From NCBI RefSeq assembly GCF_024498075.1, contig NZ_JANHOF010000005.1, positions 1 through 64,000 of the forward strand: DNA of 64,000 bases, in the 5' to 3' direction. This document shows, piece after piece, positions 25,921-35,135 of the stretch. The position numbers and the translations under genes were made by a program. Position 1 is the stretch's first letter, and each line of letters opens with the position of its first letter. The notes beneath the pieces are model-generated. The model had not been told where the DNA came from. It was given only the letters and a program-made list of their open reading frames with translations, and did no database searches. This DNA is from Paenibacillus mendelii (lineage in GTDB: Bacteria; Bacillota; Bacilli; Paenibacillales; Paenibacillaceae).

Positions 25921-26946
25921 ATGTCTTTGTACGCAACGCTAAAAGACCAGATTGTGAAGCAAATATTGGACGGCACCTACAAGAGCGGCGATGTGCTTCC
26001 CACGGAGCATACGCTGTGCGAAACCTATGGGATGAGTCGCGTGACCGTTCGCAGGGCGCTTGACGAGATGAAGAAGGAAGGATTGGTGGCAAGCGTACAG
26101 GGGCAGGGAACGATCGTTTCGTTTCGGAGGGGCGGCTTCTCCAGCTCTCTTGAGATTATTGCCTTGGTGGCCCCGGTGCACAATCCTTTCTTCGCCTCGT
26201 TCATGGAGCACTTCGAGCAAGTAGCGGAGGAGAACGGATCGCTTGTTCTGTTCAAGCAGGATTTTCAAGGTCAGGATTTGTCCTCTCATGAGCTGTATTA
26301 TCGGTTCATTAAGAAAAATATTCGCAATGTTGTGTTATGGCCGCAAACGGATCGTATTGATTACGAGCTGTTGACAAGGCTGCGTTCGATCGGAATGAAT
26401 CTGGTTTTTTTCGACCAGCTGTTCGATACGAACGTAGCCGACTCGGTCGGGCTGGACAACAGTCACGCAGTTACGGCACTCTACGACAAACTGAGCCCCA
26501 CCTCCGCGGAAGAAATCCTCTTCATTGGCTATGAAGGCTTGAATATGCCGAGCGAGCTTGAACGGGAGCAGGCGTTTATCGCAGCCGGCGGCGGCAAGCT
26601 GTACCGGGTTCCGTGGGGAGGAGATATCGAGCGGGAGACGATCTCTCTATTGCAGCGGCTGCAGGAAGAACAAGCGTTGCCGGCGAAAATTCTGTGCTGC
26701 AACGGGCCCATAGGGCTGGCAGCGGCCCGATACTTGGACATTCGCGGATGGAAGGAAATCGAATTAGCTGTCATTGACTTTCTTCCGGAAATGACCAAGT
26801 ATCGAATGATCGTCTATAGGCAGCCGATGAAAGAGATGGCCATAAAGGCTTACCAGCGACTCATCGCGCAGAACAATCAAGGCGAGTCGTGGCAGCCACG
26901 CAGCTACCCGGTGCAGGGCGAGCTGGTCTTATTCAATTGGGAATGA
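25921..26946 (+). CDS. GntR-type regulator with LacI-like ligand domain (AraR architecture)
   Basis: This 341-residue regulator has an N-terminal GntR winged helix (LYATLKDQIVKQILDG through YGMSRVTVRRALDEMKKEG, residues about 3-70) and a periplasmic-binding-protein-like effector domain of LacI/GalR type to the end. That is the AraR architecture. Such proteins bind a sugar and release the operator. The start at 25921 fits the usual GntR N-terminus. The frame allows an ATG at 25888 adding 11 residues. It probably controls the dioxygenase gene upstream and itself. A repeated 3' element with a terminator hairpin begins 24 bases after its stop. Confidence 0.85.
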   Translation: MSLYATLKDQIVKQILDGTYKSGDVLPTEHTLCETYGMSRVTVRRALDEMKKEGLVASVQGQGTIVSFRRGGFSSSLEIIALVAPVHNPFFASFMEHFEQVAEENGSLVLFKQDFQGQDLSSHELYYRFIKKNIRNVVLWPQTDRIDYELLTRLRSIGMNLVFFDQLFDTNVADSVGLDNSHAVTALYDKLSPTSAEEILFIGYEGLNMPSELEREQAFIAAGGGKLYRVPWGGDIERETISLLQRLQEEQALPAKILCCNGPIGLAAARYLDIRGWKEIELAVIDFLPEMTKYRMIVYRQPMKEMAIKAYQRLIAQNNQGESWQPRSYPVQGELVLFNWE

Positions 26947-26969
26947 GGACCGCTGTCAGAGCAAATGAG

Positions 26970-27137
26970 GCGCAAACTAAAAAATATACATAGGAAATAC
27001 TAAAGAATGGAAATACGCATCGGCTGATTATCGATTATTGTTGTAAGTAAAGATGTGTAGAATATGCACGATTTCTCATATGCCGCTCGTACTTCTCTTC
27101 AGAAGACTACGGGCGGCCCCAATATGGCAATCGACGC
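26970..27137 (+). repeat. 3'-flanking repeat element, copy 1
   Basis: A 23-base segment at 26970-26992 (starting GCGCAAACTAAAAAATA) recurs with one mismatch at 38962-38984. Both copies lie about 20 bases after a stop codon, and both are followed by an AACGCAACC...GGTTGCGTT terminator. The sequence between segment and hairpin differs in length and content. Confidence 0.6.
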
Positions 27138-27162
27138 AACGCAACCGGTTAAGGGTTGCGTT
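27138..27162 (+). terminator. Terminator hairpin of repeat element copy 1
   Basis: AACGCAACC pairs with GGTTGCGTT around a 7-base loop and is followed by TTGTTATTG. The same stem is used by the second copy at 39024. Confidence 0.65.
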
Positions 27163-27221
27163 TTGTTATTGTGTTAAGGTTTTTCAATGGGCGACAAGTA
27201 AATGCTAACCAGGAGGATCCT

Positions 27222-27508
27222 AATGAGTATAGCAAAGGTTGAATATCCGATGGTGAGAATTCCTGCAGGTGAAATTCAATTAAGGGATGATCGAATCAAG
27301 ACAACCTGGACGGCACAGGTGAATGCATTGCTGCTTGCACCGCTTTACGGTTACGAAAGCGTTATATAGGCTCGATACTGCAAAAGGCAGTTGGACCTCA
27401 TGACGATCCTCAATCTCCGGTTGTAGATGTCTCATGGAATGATGCGATCCTCTTTTGTAATTTGCTTTCCCGGCACTCGGGACTAAAGGAATGTTATTCA
27501 ATAACTTG
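27222..27508 (+). pseudogene. 5' part of a formylglycine-generating-enzyme (SUMF1)-like gene, broken
   Basis: From the ATG at 27222 (AGGAGG upstream) the reading is MSIAKVEYPMVRIPAGEIQL, the typical start of an FGE-sulfatase domain. Near 27340 the frame breaks (stop at 27367-27369). It resumes in other frames as TVTKALY and then as SPVVDVSWNDAILFCNLLS and SGLKECYSI, ending at a stop near 27508. The rest of the domain is missing here. A complementary 3' part of the same family lies at 38560-38943. FGE enzymes oxidise a cysteine in sulfatases to formylglycine; this fragment is not functional. Confidence 0.65.
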
Positions 27509-27689
27509 AGTATTGCGATTTCCTACGGAACTATCGAAAATGGGCAGACTTGTAGCAGGACGGATAACTCGGTTGTTCAGGCAGGGATCTTGAGGTGCTT
27601 TAGGATGTCGAATAATGGTCTTTCTCCAGGGCTTGTTGATACACGTAACGATGATTTGCCCGAAGTACTCCTGCGGAAATGGTTTTCGC

Positions 27690-28270
27690 TTACGACATGA
27701 GCAGTAACCACGCAGTGACACCAGACTGATTTTCCTGCTTCATGCGATTATGAAAACTAAGATCGGGATTGATTACGACAAGATCCGCCGAGTATAAGGG
27801 CACAATAAGACCCCGCTTGCCAAGCTTGAAGCGCTGAGCCGGGAACGAGGTCAGCTTGCGGACGGCCTGCTCCAGAGTAAGCAGCCCGCTTGCCGTAAGG
27901 GATTGCAGCGTTTTCTCCGCAACCGTCAATTCCGTTATGTCAAAATTAATGCACAACGAGCCGATCATCTGACCGCTGTCATTTTTCATATACAACGATG
28001 TTGAGCGCAATATGCGTCCGTCCTTCGTCTGCGTTACATAATTGTGCCGGTTGCCGCCATCGGCCGTGCCCCTTATTAATTCAAGCCCAAGATTCGTCCC
28101 GGGATCGCCGACATTGCGACCGGTTACGTGCCCGTTCTCGATCGCAACGATCGTACTTCGTAGGGGCGCGTCAGATCATGCAGGATTACCTCGTAGTTGT
28201 CTCCGAACCGCGCCGCAATGCCTTTCGTCAGATCGGTAAGAAACTGCAAGTTGTGCGAGACCGATTCCAT
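27690..28270 (-). pseudogene. YheO-type regulator fused by deletion to a D-aminoacylase tail
   Basis: On the minus strand a gene starts at 28270 (AGGAGG upstream) with MESVSHNLQFLTDLTKGIA, shifts frame near 28160, and continues through ENGHVTGRNVGDPGTNLGLEL and SLYMKNDSGQMIGSLCINFD, the YheO-like PAS domain. The regulator's HTH is missing. At about 27880 the frame runs without a break into LTLEQAVRKLTSFPAQRFKL and RGLIVPLYSADLVVINPD, the C-terminal part of an N-acyl-D-amino-acid deacylase. The two neighbours were evidently joined by an internal deletion. YheO-type regulators often flank D-amino-acid catabolic genes. Confidence 0.6.
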
Positions 28271-28623
28271 TCGCGAACCTCCTGTTCAGATTAGTAGATG
28301 GTCAAATCGAAGCATATTTGCGAAGTGAACAAACAATAATTTAGTTGAACTAACAAAAAGCGTGGACGAGATGCTCGATTGCGAAGGCCGGCGCGATAAT
28401 AATTTTAAGGATGCATCGGCTTGTCAGCAGAAGAATATAAAACAGTATACATGTAAGAATCTTTTCAGGTTATAAAATGGCTATTGAATCTTCGTTCGAA
28501 AACAAATCTTTACAGAATAGCAAACTGGTTTTAGAAATACATTAAAACCAAGGTTTCAATTAGTGAAACATCCTGAGATGATTTAACCATTTATGGATTA
28601 TCGTGGGGACAGGAGACGTCGCA

Positions 28624-29409
28624 ATGAAAGAAGAGCAGGAGAAGCAAGACAGGTACACGATTTATTCGATCGAGAAAGCGCTTGAATTGATTGAGCTGCT
28701 GTCCGAACGGGAATCTGCCAGCCTGATCGAACTGGTGGATCTGCTCAAGCAGCCGAAGTCATCGCTGTACCGCATCATCCTCACCCTGGAGAAAAGGGGG
28801 TATGTGGAGCGAAGCGATAGCGACGGGAAGTATTGTCTCGGCTACAAAAATTTGATCATCACCCGGAATCTGCTAGAGAAAAACAATCTGCGCGGCTCGG
28901 CTATTCCCGAGATGAACCGTCTGATGGAACGGTATGGCGATACCGTAAACCTCGGGGTATTGTCCAACGGAGAGGTCTTATATCTCGAAATTATCGAAGG
29001 GACATTTGCTCTTCGAATGACGGACCGGGTCGGATCGAAGGCGCCGCTGCATGCAACTGCCATGGGCAAAGCGATAACCGCTTTCATGGAAGAGCCGGAA
29101 CGAAACCGGCTTGTCAGCGAAATGTCGCTTCAAAAAATAACCGACTATACGATCGTCGATAAGGGCAAGTTGCTGGAGCAGCTTGAAACCATTCGGCAAG
29201 CGGGCTATGCGGTAGACGATCAGGAGGTCGTGGAAGGGGCGCGATGCATCGCTGTTCCGATCTTCGATATGTTCGGCAAGGCGGTCGGGGCGATCAGCTT
29301 ATCCGGAGCACTGCATCGTTTTCCGAAGGAGCGCCTTCAGGAAATTGCGGAAGAGATGAAGCGGTCGGCAGGTCTTATTTCGCTAAAGCTGGGACATGTG
29401 CAGGCCTAG
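28624..29409 (+). CDS. IclR-family transcriptional regulator
   Basis: This 261-residue regulator starts at the ATG at 28624 with CAGGAGACGTCGCA before it. A GTG at 28603 is in frame but unsupported. It has an N-terminal winged helix (YSIEKALELIELLSERESAS, LVDLLKQPKSSLYRIILTL) at about 15-80 and an IclR effector domain at about 90-255 with GSKAPLHATAMGKAITAF and RCIAVPIFDMFGKAVGAISL. IclR proteins control catabolic genes in response to small carboxylate or amino-acid-derived ligands. It is intact although the catabolic genes on both sides are broken, so its original target set is probably partly lost. Confidence 0.9.
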   Translation: MKEEQEKQDRYTIYSIEKALELIELLSERESASLIELVDLLKQPKSSLYRIILTLEKRGYVERSDSDGKYCLGYKNLIITRNLLEKNNLRGSAIPEMNRLMERYGDTVNLGVLSNGEVLYLEIIEGTFALRMTDRVGSKAPLHATAMGKAITAFMEEPERNRLVSEMSLQKITDYTIVDKGKLLEQLETIRQAGYAVDDQEVVEGARCIAVPIFDMFGKAVGAISLSGALHRFPKERLQEIAEEMKRSAGLISLKLGHVQA

Positions 29410-29451
29410 CATTCTCATTGTCAGAGGGAGGAAGACAGCAGATGAGTCAAC

Positions 29452-30018
29452 ATGGAAGAAATCGAAACGCCGGCCGTGCTGGTCGATCTGGACCTGCTGG
29501 ACCGCAACCTGCGTCAAACTGCGGAGGTCGCCGGTCGGGCAGGCGTCAAGCTGAGGCCTCACATTAAAACGCATAAAAGCATCTGGATTCGGCAGACAGA
29601 AGCTGGAGCGGCTTCGCAGACTGATGGAGCGCGCCAGCATTACCGCAAGCACGGATGATGAGACGGTGGCCAAGGGATTATCCGATCTGGGAGAAGCGAT
29701 CCATCGCAAAATTCCGCTCTATGTCGATGTCAACACGGGTTTGAACCGTATGGGCCGCGAGCCGGGGCAGCCGACAGCCGAATTGGTGAAGCGGATCTGG
29801 ATCTCGGCTCTGCCCGGAGTTGAGGTTGTCGGTCTGATGACGCACGGAGGGCATACGGGCCAACGAAACTCGATGAGGTGCGCAGTACCGCACGCCTGGA
29901 AGCGGAAGGACTTGTAGCGACGAAGCGACTGCTGGAGGTTGGAGGCTTGAGGTGAAGGCATACCGACTCGGGAAATTAGCGTGGGCTCGGCCTCTGCGAA
30001 CGGTTCGGGATTGCCGGC
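29452..30018 (+). pseudogene. D-threonine-aldolase/DSD1-like gene, frameshifted and internally deleted
   Basis: The frame from 29452 begins ETPAVLVDLDLLDRNLRQTA and contains KLRPHIKTHKS, the PLP-lysine region of alanine-racemase-type D-threonine aldolases / D-serine dehydratases. A gap and frame change near 29590 lead to ITASTDDETVAKGLSDL and LYVDVNTGLNRMGREPG, then ALPGVEVVGLMTHGGH. Further shifts follow after 29870 (LDEVRSTARLEAEGLVATKR, then EVREISVGSASANGSG) and the C-terminal metal-binding part is missing. It follows the IclR gene by about 40 bases. No functional enzyme can result as read. Confidence 0.6.
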
Positions 30019-30481
30019 ATGACGCCACAGGAGGCTGTTGCAGCTTCTCTGGATATTGATGAAGGGCCGGTCGTCCTGGTTGAAGGCTCGGATAATGTCG
30101 GCGGCGGCGCTCCTGCGGATTCGACCTATATTCTTGGTGGCGAGGCGCTTGCGATTGAAGCGGACGTCTTCCGTACAGCCGAAGCGATAGCGATGGTAGG
30201 CACCGTGCTGGATGAATGGGGCGGCATCGATGTGCTGGTCAACAATGCAGGGGTATGCAGCCCCGCTTCCTTCCTGGAAATTACCGAAGAGGAATGGGAC
30301 CGCCATGTAGCTGTTAATTTGAAAGGAACATTCATAACCGCGCAGCGTGTGGCTCAGGAGATGACGAAGCGCGGCAGTGGAGGATCGATTATCAATGTGT
30401 CCAGCGTCAACGGTCTGGCGGCGGCTAAATGAATGGCCATTGTCTTGTAATCGACGGCGGTCAGATTATCAAATTATCTTG
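30019..30481 (+). pseudogene. In-frame chimera of an M81 (MlrC) peptidase tail and a short-chain dehydrogenase
   Basis: One open frame (30019-30432) starts with TPQEAVAASLDIDEGPVVLV and GSDNVGGGAPADSTYI, the C-terminal signature of M81/MlrC-type metallopeptidases. It then passes directly into GGEALAIEADVFRTAEAIAM, DVLVNNAGVCSPASFLEI and GSIINVSSVNGLAA, the core of a short-chain dehydrogenase lacking its nucleotide-binding N-terminus. After the stop the SDR end NGHCLVIDGGQIIKLS is readable in another frame to 30481, so the catalytic YxxxK region is deleted. If translated the 137-residue product should have no dehydrogenase activity. Confidence 0.6.
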
Positions 30482-30586
30482 AAGGAGGTGATGCGCACAG
30501 AAACGAACATGGCCGTTTTTTTTGAAAATGGACGCGGCGAGCGGTTGGTTTCAGCGAACTTGTCATGATATTGAGGAGGGTTTTCC

Positions 30587-31900
30587 ATGAAAGCATTAAA
30601 GATTGTATTCACATCCATCTTAATTGCGCTTTCGGTGGCGGCTTGCTCTACGGATCAGACAGAAAACAAACCATCTGGCGGCAACGCGCCGAATACGGAT
30701 AACCCACCACCCAAGGAGGTCGAATTGAAGATCGGTTTGCCCGGGGGCTACGACATAACAAGCAAGAAAATCATCGACGGGTTCCACGCCAAATATCCGA
30801 ACATTAAGCTGGAAATCGAAGAAGCGCCCTGGGCTGATTTCACTACGAAAATTATTACCCGGATCGCCGGCAACAACCCTCCTGATATATGGTTCCAGGA
30901 AAACGCCGTCATTCTCGGCTACGGCGCGCGGGGGGTGGCGGAGAATCTAGAGCCCTATATCAAACGGGATTTAAAGACGGAGGACTACGCGGATGCGCTG
31001 TTCTCGGCCCGAACGGCCGACGGCAAAGTATACGGCATCCCCCACGGAATTAACGCAGGCGCTCTCGCCTACAACAAAACGATTTTTCAAGAAAACAAAA
31101 TCCCGTTTCCGACCGACGACTGGACGTATCAGGATATGATCGAAACGGCGAAGAAGCTGACGAAGGATACGAATGGCGATGGCAAACCCGACATTTACGG
31201 CTTTCAGACGGGCAACAACATCACGCTGGGCTGGCTTCCGTGGATGAAAGCGACCGGCGGCTCCGCACTGGACGCCTCATTGACGAAAGCCGCATTTACC
31301 GACCCGAAATCGATTGAAGGGTTAACCTACTGGGCGGATACGATCAACAAGCTGAAGATCAGTCCGAGCCGTGAATTGGCGAAGACCGGCAAGTTTTTTG
31401 AGAACGGCAAGGCTGCAATGGTATTTCTGCAGTATTCGAGTCAGGTCCCCATCAACAAAAACAACCCTGACATGGATTGGGATACGGTGAAAATGCCGGT
31501 CGGCTTTAACGGCAACAGGTTTGTGCCCATGGTCGTGAACGAATGGATGATCTATTCAAAAGCGAAGCCGGAAGCGAAAGAAGCAGCATGGACGTTTCTC
31601 AACTATTATTTGAGCGACGAGGCGCAAACTTTTCTGTCGGAAAGCGGCGCCAGTCTTCCAGTAAAGAAGACCGCCCTGGAAGCGGTTGAGAAGATGACAT
31701 TTAAGCCCGGCAACAAAAAGGCGTATACGGAAGGCATTAAGGAGGCCGGCGGCACGCTGGATGAAAATCCGACCTGGAACGAGTGGAGAGCGGCGGCGAA
31801 CCCGATTCTCGATGACATCATGGACGGGAAGAGATCCCCGGAGGAAGGCGCGAAGGAGATTCAACAGAAGGTTCAAGCCATTCTCGACGAGAACCGATAA
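30587..31900 (+). CDS. Sugar ABC transporter solute-binding lipoprotein (CUT1, MalE/UgpB-like)
   Basis: This 437-residue binding lipoprotein has the signal peptide MKALKIVFTSILIALSVAAC with lipobox SVAAC. The body follows the classic CUT1 pattern: ITSKKIIDGFHAKYPNIKLE, ITRIAGNNPPDIWFQ, DGKVYGIPHGINAGALAYNK and KDTNGDGKPDIYGFQ. It is clearly a MalE/UgpB-type receptor and distinct from the longer LplA-type receptors elsewhere in the window. GAGGAGGG precedes the ATG. It begins an intact operon with two permeases, an oxidoreductase, a beta-helix protein and a hydrolase, pointing to uptake of an oligosaccharide released by the beta-helix enzyme. Confidence 0.92.
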   Translation: MKALKIVFTSILIALSVAACSTDQTENKPSGGNAPNTDNPPPKEVELKIGLPGGYDITSKKIIDGFHAKYPNIKLEIEEAPWADFTTKIITRIAGNNPPDIWFQENAVILGYGARGVAENLEPYIKRDLKTEDYADALFSARTADGKVYGIPHGINAGALAYNKTIFQENKIPFPTDDWTYQDMIETAKKLTKDTNGDGKPDIYGFQTGNNITLGWLPWMKATGGSALDASLTKAAFTDPKSIEGLTYWADTINKLKISPSRELAKTGKFFENGKAAMVFLQYSSQVPINKNNPDMDWDTVKMPVGFNGNRFVPMVVNEWMIYSKAKPEAKEAAWTFLNYYLSDEAQTFLSESGASLPVKKTALEAVEKMTFKPGNKKAYTEGIKEAGGTLDENPTWNEWRAAANPILDDIMDGKRSPEEGAKEIQQKVQAILDENR

Positions 31901-31935
31901 GCGTATGCCGATTACCGTCATAAATGAGGTGTACG

Positions 31936-32814
31936 ATGCGTAAACAAGGCTATTGGGGCTTCATCTTCACCTTTCCTTTTCTGCTGCAATTGGTTGTCTT
32001 TTTCATATTCCCGTTTCTATTCTCCCTCTATCTGACCTTCACAAAATGGGATTTGTTCAATCCGCCTCAATGGGTCGGACTGAAAAATTGGATACAGTTC
32101 CTAAGCCGGGAAACGTTCTGGCTGTCCCTTCGCAATATCCTTTATTTCTCCATTCTATTTGTTCCTCTTCAGACAGCCTTCGCGCTCATTCTCGCCTATT
32201 TGTTAAACCGGCAAATTGCCGGCAAATCTCTGTTCCGCATGGTCTATTTTCTTCCCGTCATTACGCCGTGGGTAGCCGGAGGCATGATCTGGCTGTGGAT
32301 TTACCATAACGATTACGGCATTTTGAACTGGCTTCTCGAAAGGTTGCGGCTATCGCCGGTCGATTGGGTGCGGAGCGGTCATTGGTGGATTGTCATCGGC
32401 TCCATTGCCGTGGTGAACATATGGAAAGGCGCCGGTTACTCGATGGTGCTCATATTGGCCGGCATGCAGAACATTTCGAATGAAATGGTGGAAGCGGCGC
32501 GCATGGACGGAGCTTCCGGCTGGACGCTGTTCGCCAAGATCACCCTTCCGATCGTATCTCCCATGGTGTACATGGTCATGATTTTATCGACGATCTCGGC
32601 CTTCCATGCGTTCGACGTCTTTCTCGTCATGTTAGGAGACATTACGGCGGTTGCAGACCGCAACTTGGTGCCGAACATTCTTATTTACCGCGATGCCTTT
32701 ATGAACTTTAAAATGGGCGGCGCCTCGGCGATGGCTTGGGGACTATTCTTTATCATCCTGGCTACCACACTGATGCAGAAGAAGCTGGAGAAGAGGTGGG
32801 TTCACTATGAATAG
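31936..32814 (+). CDS. Sugar ABC transporter permease (MalF-like)
   Basis: This 292-residue membrane permease starts at the ATG at 31936, with GAGGTG five bases before it. An in-frame ATG at 31924 is also possible. Six helices are apparent. The EAA loop reads VEAARMDGASGWTLFAKI. It overlaps the next permease gene by 8 bases, as usual in CUT1 operons. With the downstream permease it forms the channel fed by the lipoprotein at 30587. No ATPase gene is nearby. Confidence 0.92.
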   Translation: MRKQGYWGFIFTFPFLLQLVVFFIFPFLFSLYLTFTKWDLFNPPQWVGLKNWIQFLSRETFWLSLRNILYFSILFVPLQTAFALILAYLLNRQIAGKSLFRMVYFLPVITPWVAGGMIWLWIYHNDYGILNWLLERLRLSPVDWVRSGHWWIVIGSIAVVNIWKGAGYSMVLILAGMQNISNEMVEAARMDGASGWTLFAKITLPIVSPMVYMVMILSTISAFHAFDVFLVMLGDITAVADRNLVPNILIYRDAFMNFKMGGASAMAWGLFFIILATTLMQKKLEKRWVHYE

Positions 32815-33637
32815 ACCATCCGCAGCGCTCCAATGGATCGTCTATCTCGTCCTGGTCGCAGGGGCGGTGATCATGCTCATTCCTTTCTTCTGGATGATTT
32901 CCACTTCGCTCATGAAAGCGGGGAACGAACTGACGCTGCCTCCCAAGCTCATTCCGGACCCGGTCATGTGGAGCAACTACAAGACCGTATGGCTCGAGGT
33001 CAATTTTGTGCGCTATACGATGAACAGCGTCTTTGTAACCGTTCTTGAACTGATCGGCATGGTTGCGTCCTGCGCAATAGTTGCTTACGGACTCGCTTTT
33101 TTCCAGTTTCGCGGGCGCAACCTCATCTTTCTGGCGATGCTCGGCACGATGATGCTGCCGTCGCAAATTACGATGATACCCACCTATTTTATTTGGAAAT
33201 CGTTCGGGGCACTGGATACGTTTTACCCGCTCATATTACGCAGCTTTCTGGGAGGGGCGTTCGGCATCTTTCTGCTGCATCAGTTTTTCAAGACGCTGCC
33301 GCGGGAATTGTTCGACGCCGCGTATGTGGATGGAGCTAATCCATGGAAAATTTTCTATATGATCTATATGCCTCTATCCAAACCGGCATTGTCGGCACTC
33401 GCGGTGTTCACGTTCATCAGCGCCTGGAACAATACGCTCGAGCCGCTCATTTACCTGCAGGACAAAAAAATGTACACACTGCCGCTTGGCCTGTTGTTTC
33501 TGAAGAACGAAGTGGAGAACCGGATGACGCTTATTATGGCCGGGGCAGTCATTACCGTGCTGCCGGTGCTTATTGTGTTCCTGTTCGCGCAAAAGCATTT
33601 TGTGCAGGGCATCGCCTCGACCGGGATGAAAGGGTGA
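32807..33637 (+). CDS. Carbohydrate ABC transporter permease (MalG-like)
   Basis: This 276-residue permease has six predicted helices, the EAA loop FDAAYVDGANPWKIFYMI and the C-terminal FAQKHFVQGIASTGMKG motif typical of MalG-like CUT1 permeases. Translation is coupled to the preceding permease by an 8-base overlap, with GAGAAGAGGTGG as ribosome site inside that gene. The oxidoreductase gene starts within 10 bases of its stop. Confidence 0.92.
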   Translation: MNRPSAALQWIVYLVLVAGAVIMLIPFFWMISTSLMKAGNELTLPPKLIPDPVMWSNYKTVWLEVNFVRYTMNSVFVTVLELIGMVASCAIVAYGLAFFQFRGRNLIFLAMLGTMMLPSQITMIPTYFIWKSFGALDTFYPLILRSFLGGAFGIFLLHQFFKTLPRELFDAAYVDGANPWKIFYMIYMPLSKPALSALAVFTFISAWNNTLEPLIYLQDKKMYTLPLGLLFLKNEVENRMTLIMAGAVITVLPVLIVFLFAQKHFVQGIASTGMKG

Positions 33638-33643
33638 GTGAAG

Positions 33644-34906
33644 ATGATCCGAGCCGTATTGATCGGTGCGGGCGCTAGAGGGACGCGGGCCTACGCCCCC
33701 TATGCATTGAAGCACCCGCATGAGCTCCAATTTCTCGCCGTCGCCGAACCCGACGAGCACAGAAGACTGCGGTTCGCGAAGCAGCATGGTATCGCCGGAA
33801 ACGGGCAATACGATTCTTGGGAAGCGCTGCTTGACAAGCCGCGGCTTGCCGATTTTGCACTTATTTGCACACAGGACAACGAGCATTACGAGCCGGCCAT
33901 GAAAGCATTGCGCCAAGGCTATCATGTCATGCTGGAGAAGCCGATGTCCCCCAGACCCGATGAAACGTTAAAGCTAGCCGAAGAGGCAGAGCGCCAGGGG
34001 AAAGCGCTGCTGGTCTGCCATGTGCTGCGATACACGCCATTTTTTCAGACGGTTAAAAAGCTGCTCTCGGACAATCGGATCGGCTCCGTTGTTTCAATTC
34101 AGTGGAACGAAAATGTCGGGTACTGGCATCAGGCGCATAGCTATGTACGGGGAAATTGGCGCAATACACAACAATCCAGCCCGATGCTGCTCGCCAAATG
34201 CTGTCACGATCTTGATTTGATTCAATGGTTGACGGGTGACGATTGCCGCTGGATTTCTTCATTTGGCGGACTGTACTATTTCAATAAGGAGCATGCCCCG
34301 GAGGGCTCGACGGAACGGTGCACGGACGGCTGTGCCGTTGAGATGGAATGTCCTTATTCCGCGATTAAATGGTACTTCAACGAAAAGGATGAATGGCCCT
34401 ATAACGCGGTTAGTCCGGAGTCGAAACTCGAACAACGGTGGAAGGCAATTAAGGAAGGCCCGTACGGCAGATGCGTGTTTCGCTGCGATAACGACGTTGT
34501 CGACCACCAAGTCGTAACGATGCAGTTCCGAAAGGGGGTGACGGCCGCATTCACGATGACCGCCTTTACCCAAGAAAGCTCCAGAACGTTTAAAATTATG
34601 GGTTCTGAAGGAGAAATCCGCGGACATCTGGAGAAGAACGAGATCGACCTTCTGCTGTTTTCGGGACAGCGGGAGCGGATTGTACCGCCCAGACTCGAGG
34701 GCGGGCACAGCGGAGGCGATTATGGCATGGTTCGCGATATCGTTCAACTGCTCCGGGACAAGGAGGCGCTTCAAGAAAGCTCGCACGGCAGAGTGTCCGC
34801 CCAGAGCCATATGCTGGCATTTGCCGCGGAGCATTCCCGGATGACGGGTCAGACAGTCGTATTTGACGATTATGTCCATACCGTACACGAGCAGGCGACC
34901 AATTGA
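33644..34906 (+). CDS. Gfo/Idh/MocA-family sugar oxidoreductase with cysteine cluster
   Basis: This 420-residue NAD(P)-dependent dehydrogenase has the N-terminal nucleotide fold AVLIGAGARGTRAYAPYAL and the hallmark EKPMSPRPDETLKLAE with its catalytic lysine. The C-terminal substrate domain is of the Gfo/Idh type and contains KCCHDLDLIQWL, with the conserved histidine. An insert ERCTDGCAVEMECPYSA with three spaced cysteines resembles that of a known Gfo/Idh subfamily and could bind metal. A GTG at 33638 is an alternative start. The operon context (importer, beta-helix protein, hydrolase) suggests it oxidises or epimerises the imported sugar. Confidence 0.9.
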   Translation: MIRAVLIGAGARGTRAYAPYALKHPHELQFLAVAEPDEHRRLRFAKQHGIAGNGQYDSWEALLDKPRLADFALICTQDNEHYEPAMKALRQGYHVMLEKPMSPRPDETLKLAEEAERQGKALLVCHVLRYTPFFQTVKKLLSDNRIGSVVSIQWNENVGYWHQAHSYVRGNWRNTQQSSPMLLAKCCHDLDLIQWLTGDDCRWISSFGGLYYFNKEHAPEGSTERCTDGCAVEMECPYSAIKWYFNEKDEWPYNAVSPESKLEQRWKAIKEGPYGRCVFRCDNDVVDHQVVTMQFRKGVTAAFTMTAFTQESSRTFKIMGSEGEIRGHLEKNEIDLLLFSGQRERIVPPRLEGGHSGGDYGMVRDIVQLLRDKEALQESSHGRVSAQSHMLAFAAEHSRMTGQTVVFDDYVHTVHEQATN

Positions 34907-35135
34907 TGTAACTCTTCATCTCGCATACCTGGAAGCCCGCTCCTTGTTTTAACTCGAAGGCCGTCTAGGCCGTCTGCGTCCGCAGCATCAGACTTGGAAT
35001 CGTGCCGCGGACGGCAGCCGGGATCATAACTGCCGTATTTTGCTATCGGAATGCCGGTAAACCTGATTAAAGATATCCATCGCAGATCGGAAAGAAGGTT
35101 AACGAAGGAATTAGCCTTGATGCGGAGGGATTGAA

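Noticed and set aside
29719-30306. 195-codon minus-strand frame
   Set aside because: Shadow frame. The plus strand carries recognisable D-threonine-aldolase, M81 and SDR pieces over the same bases.
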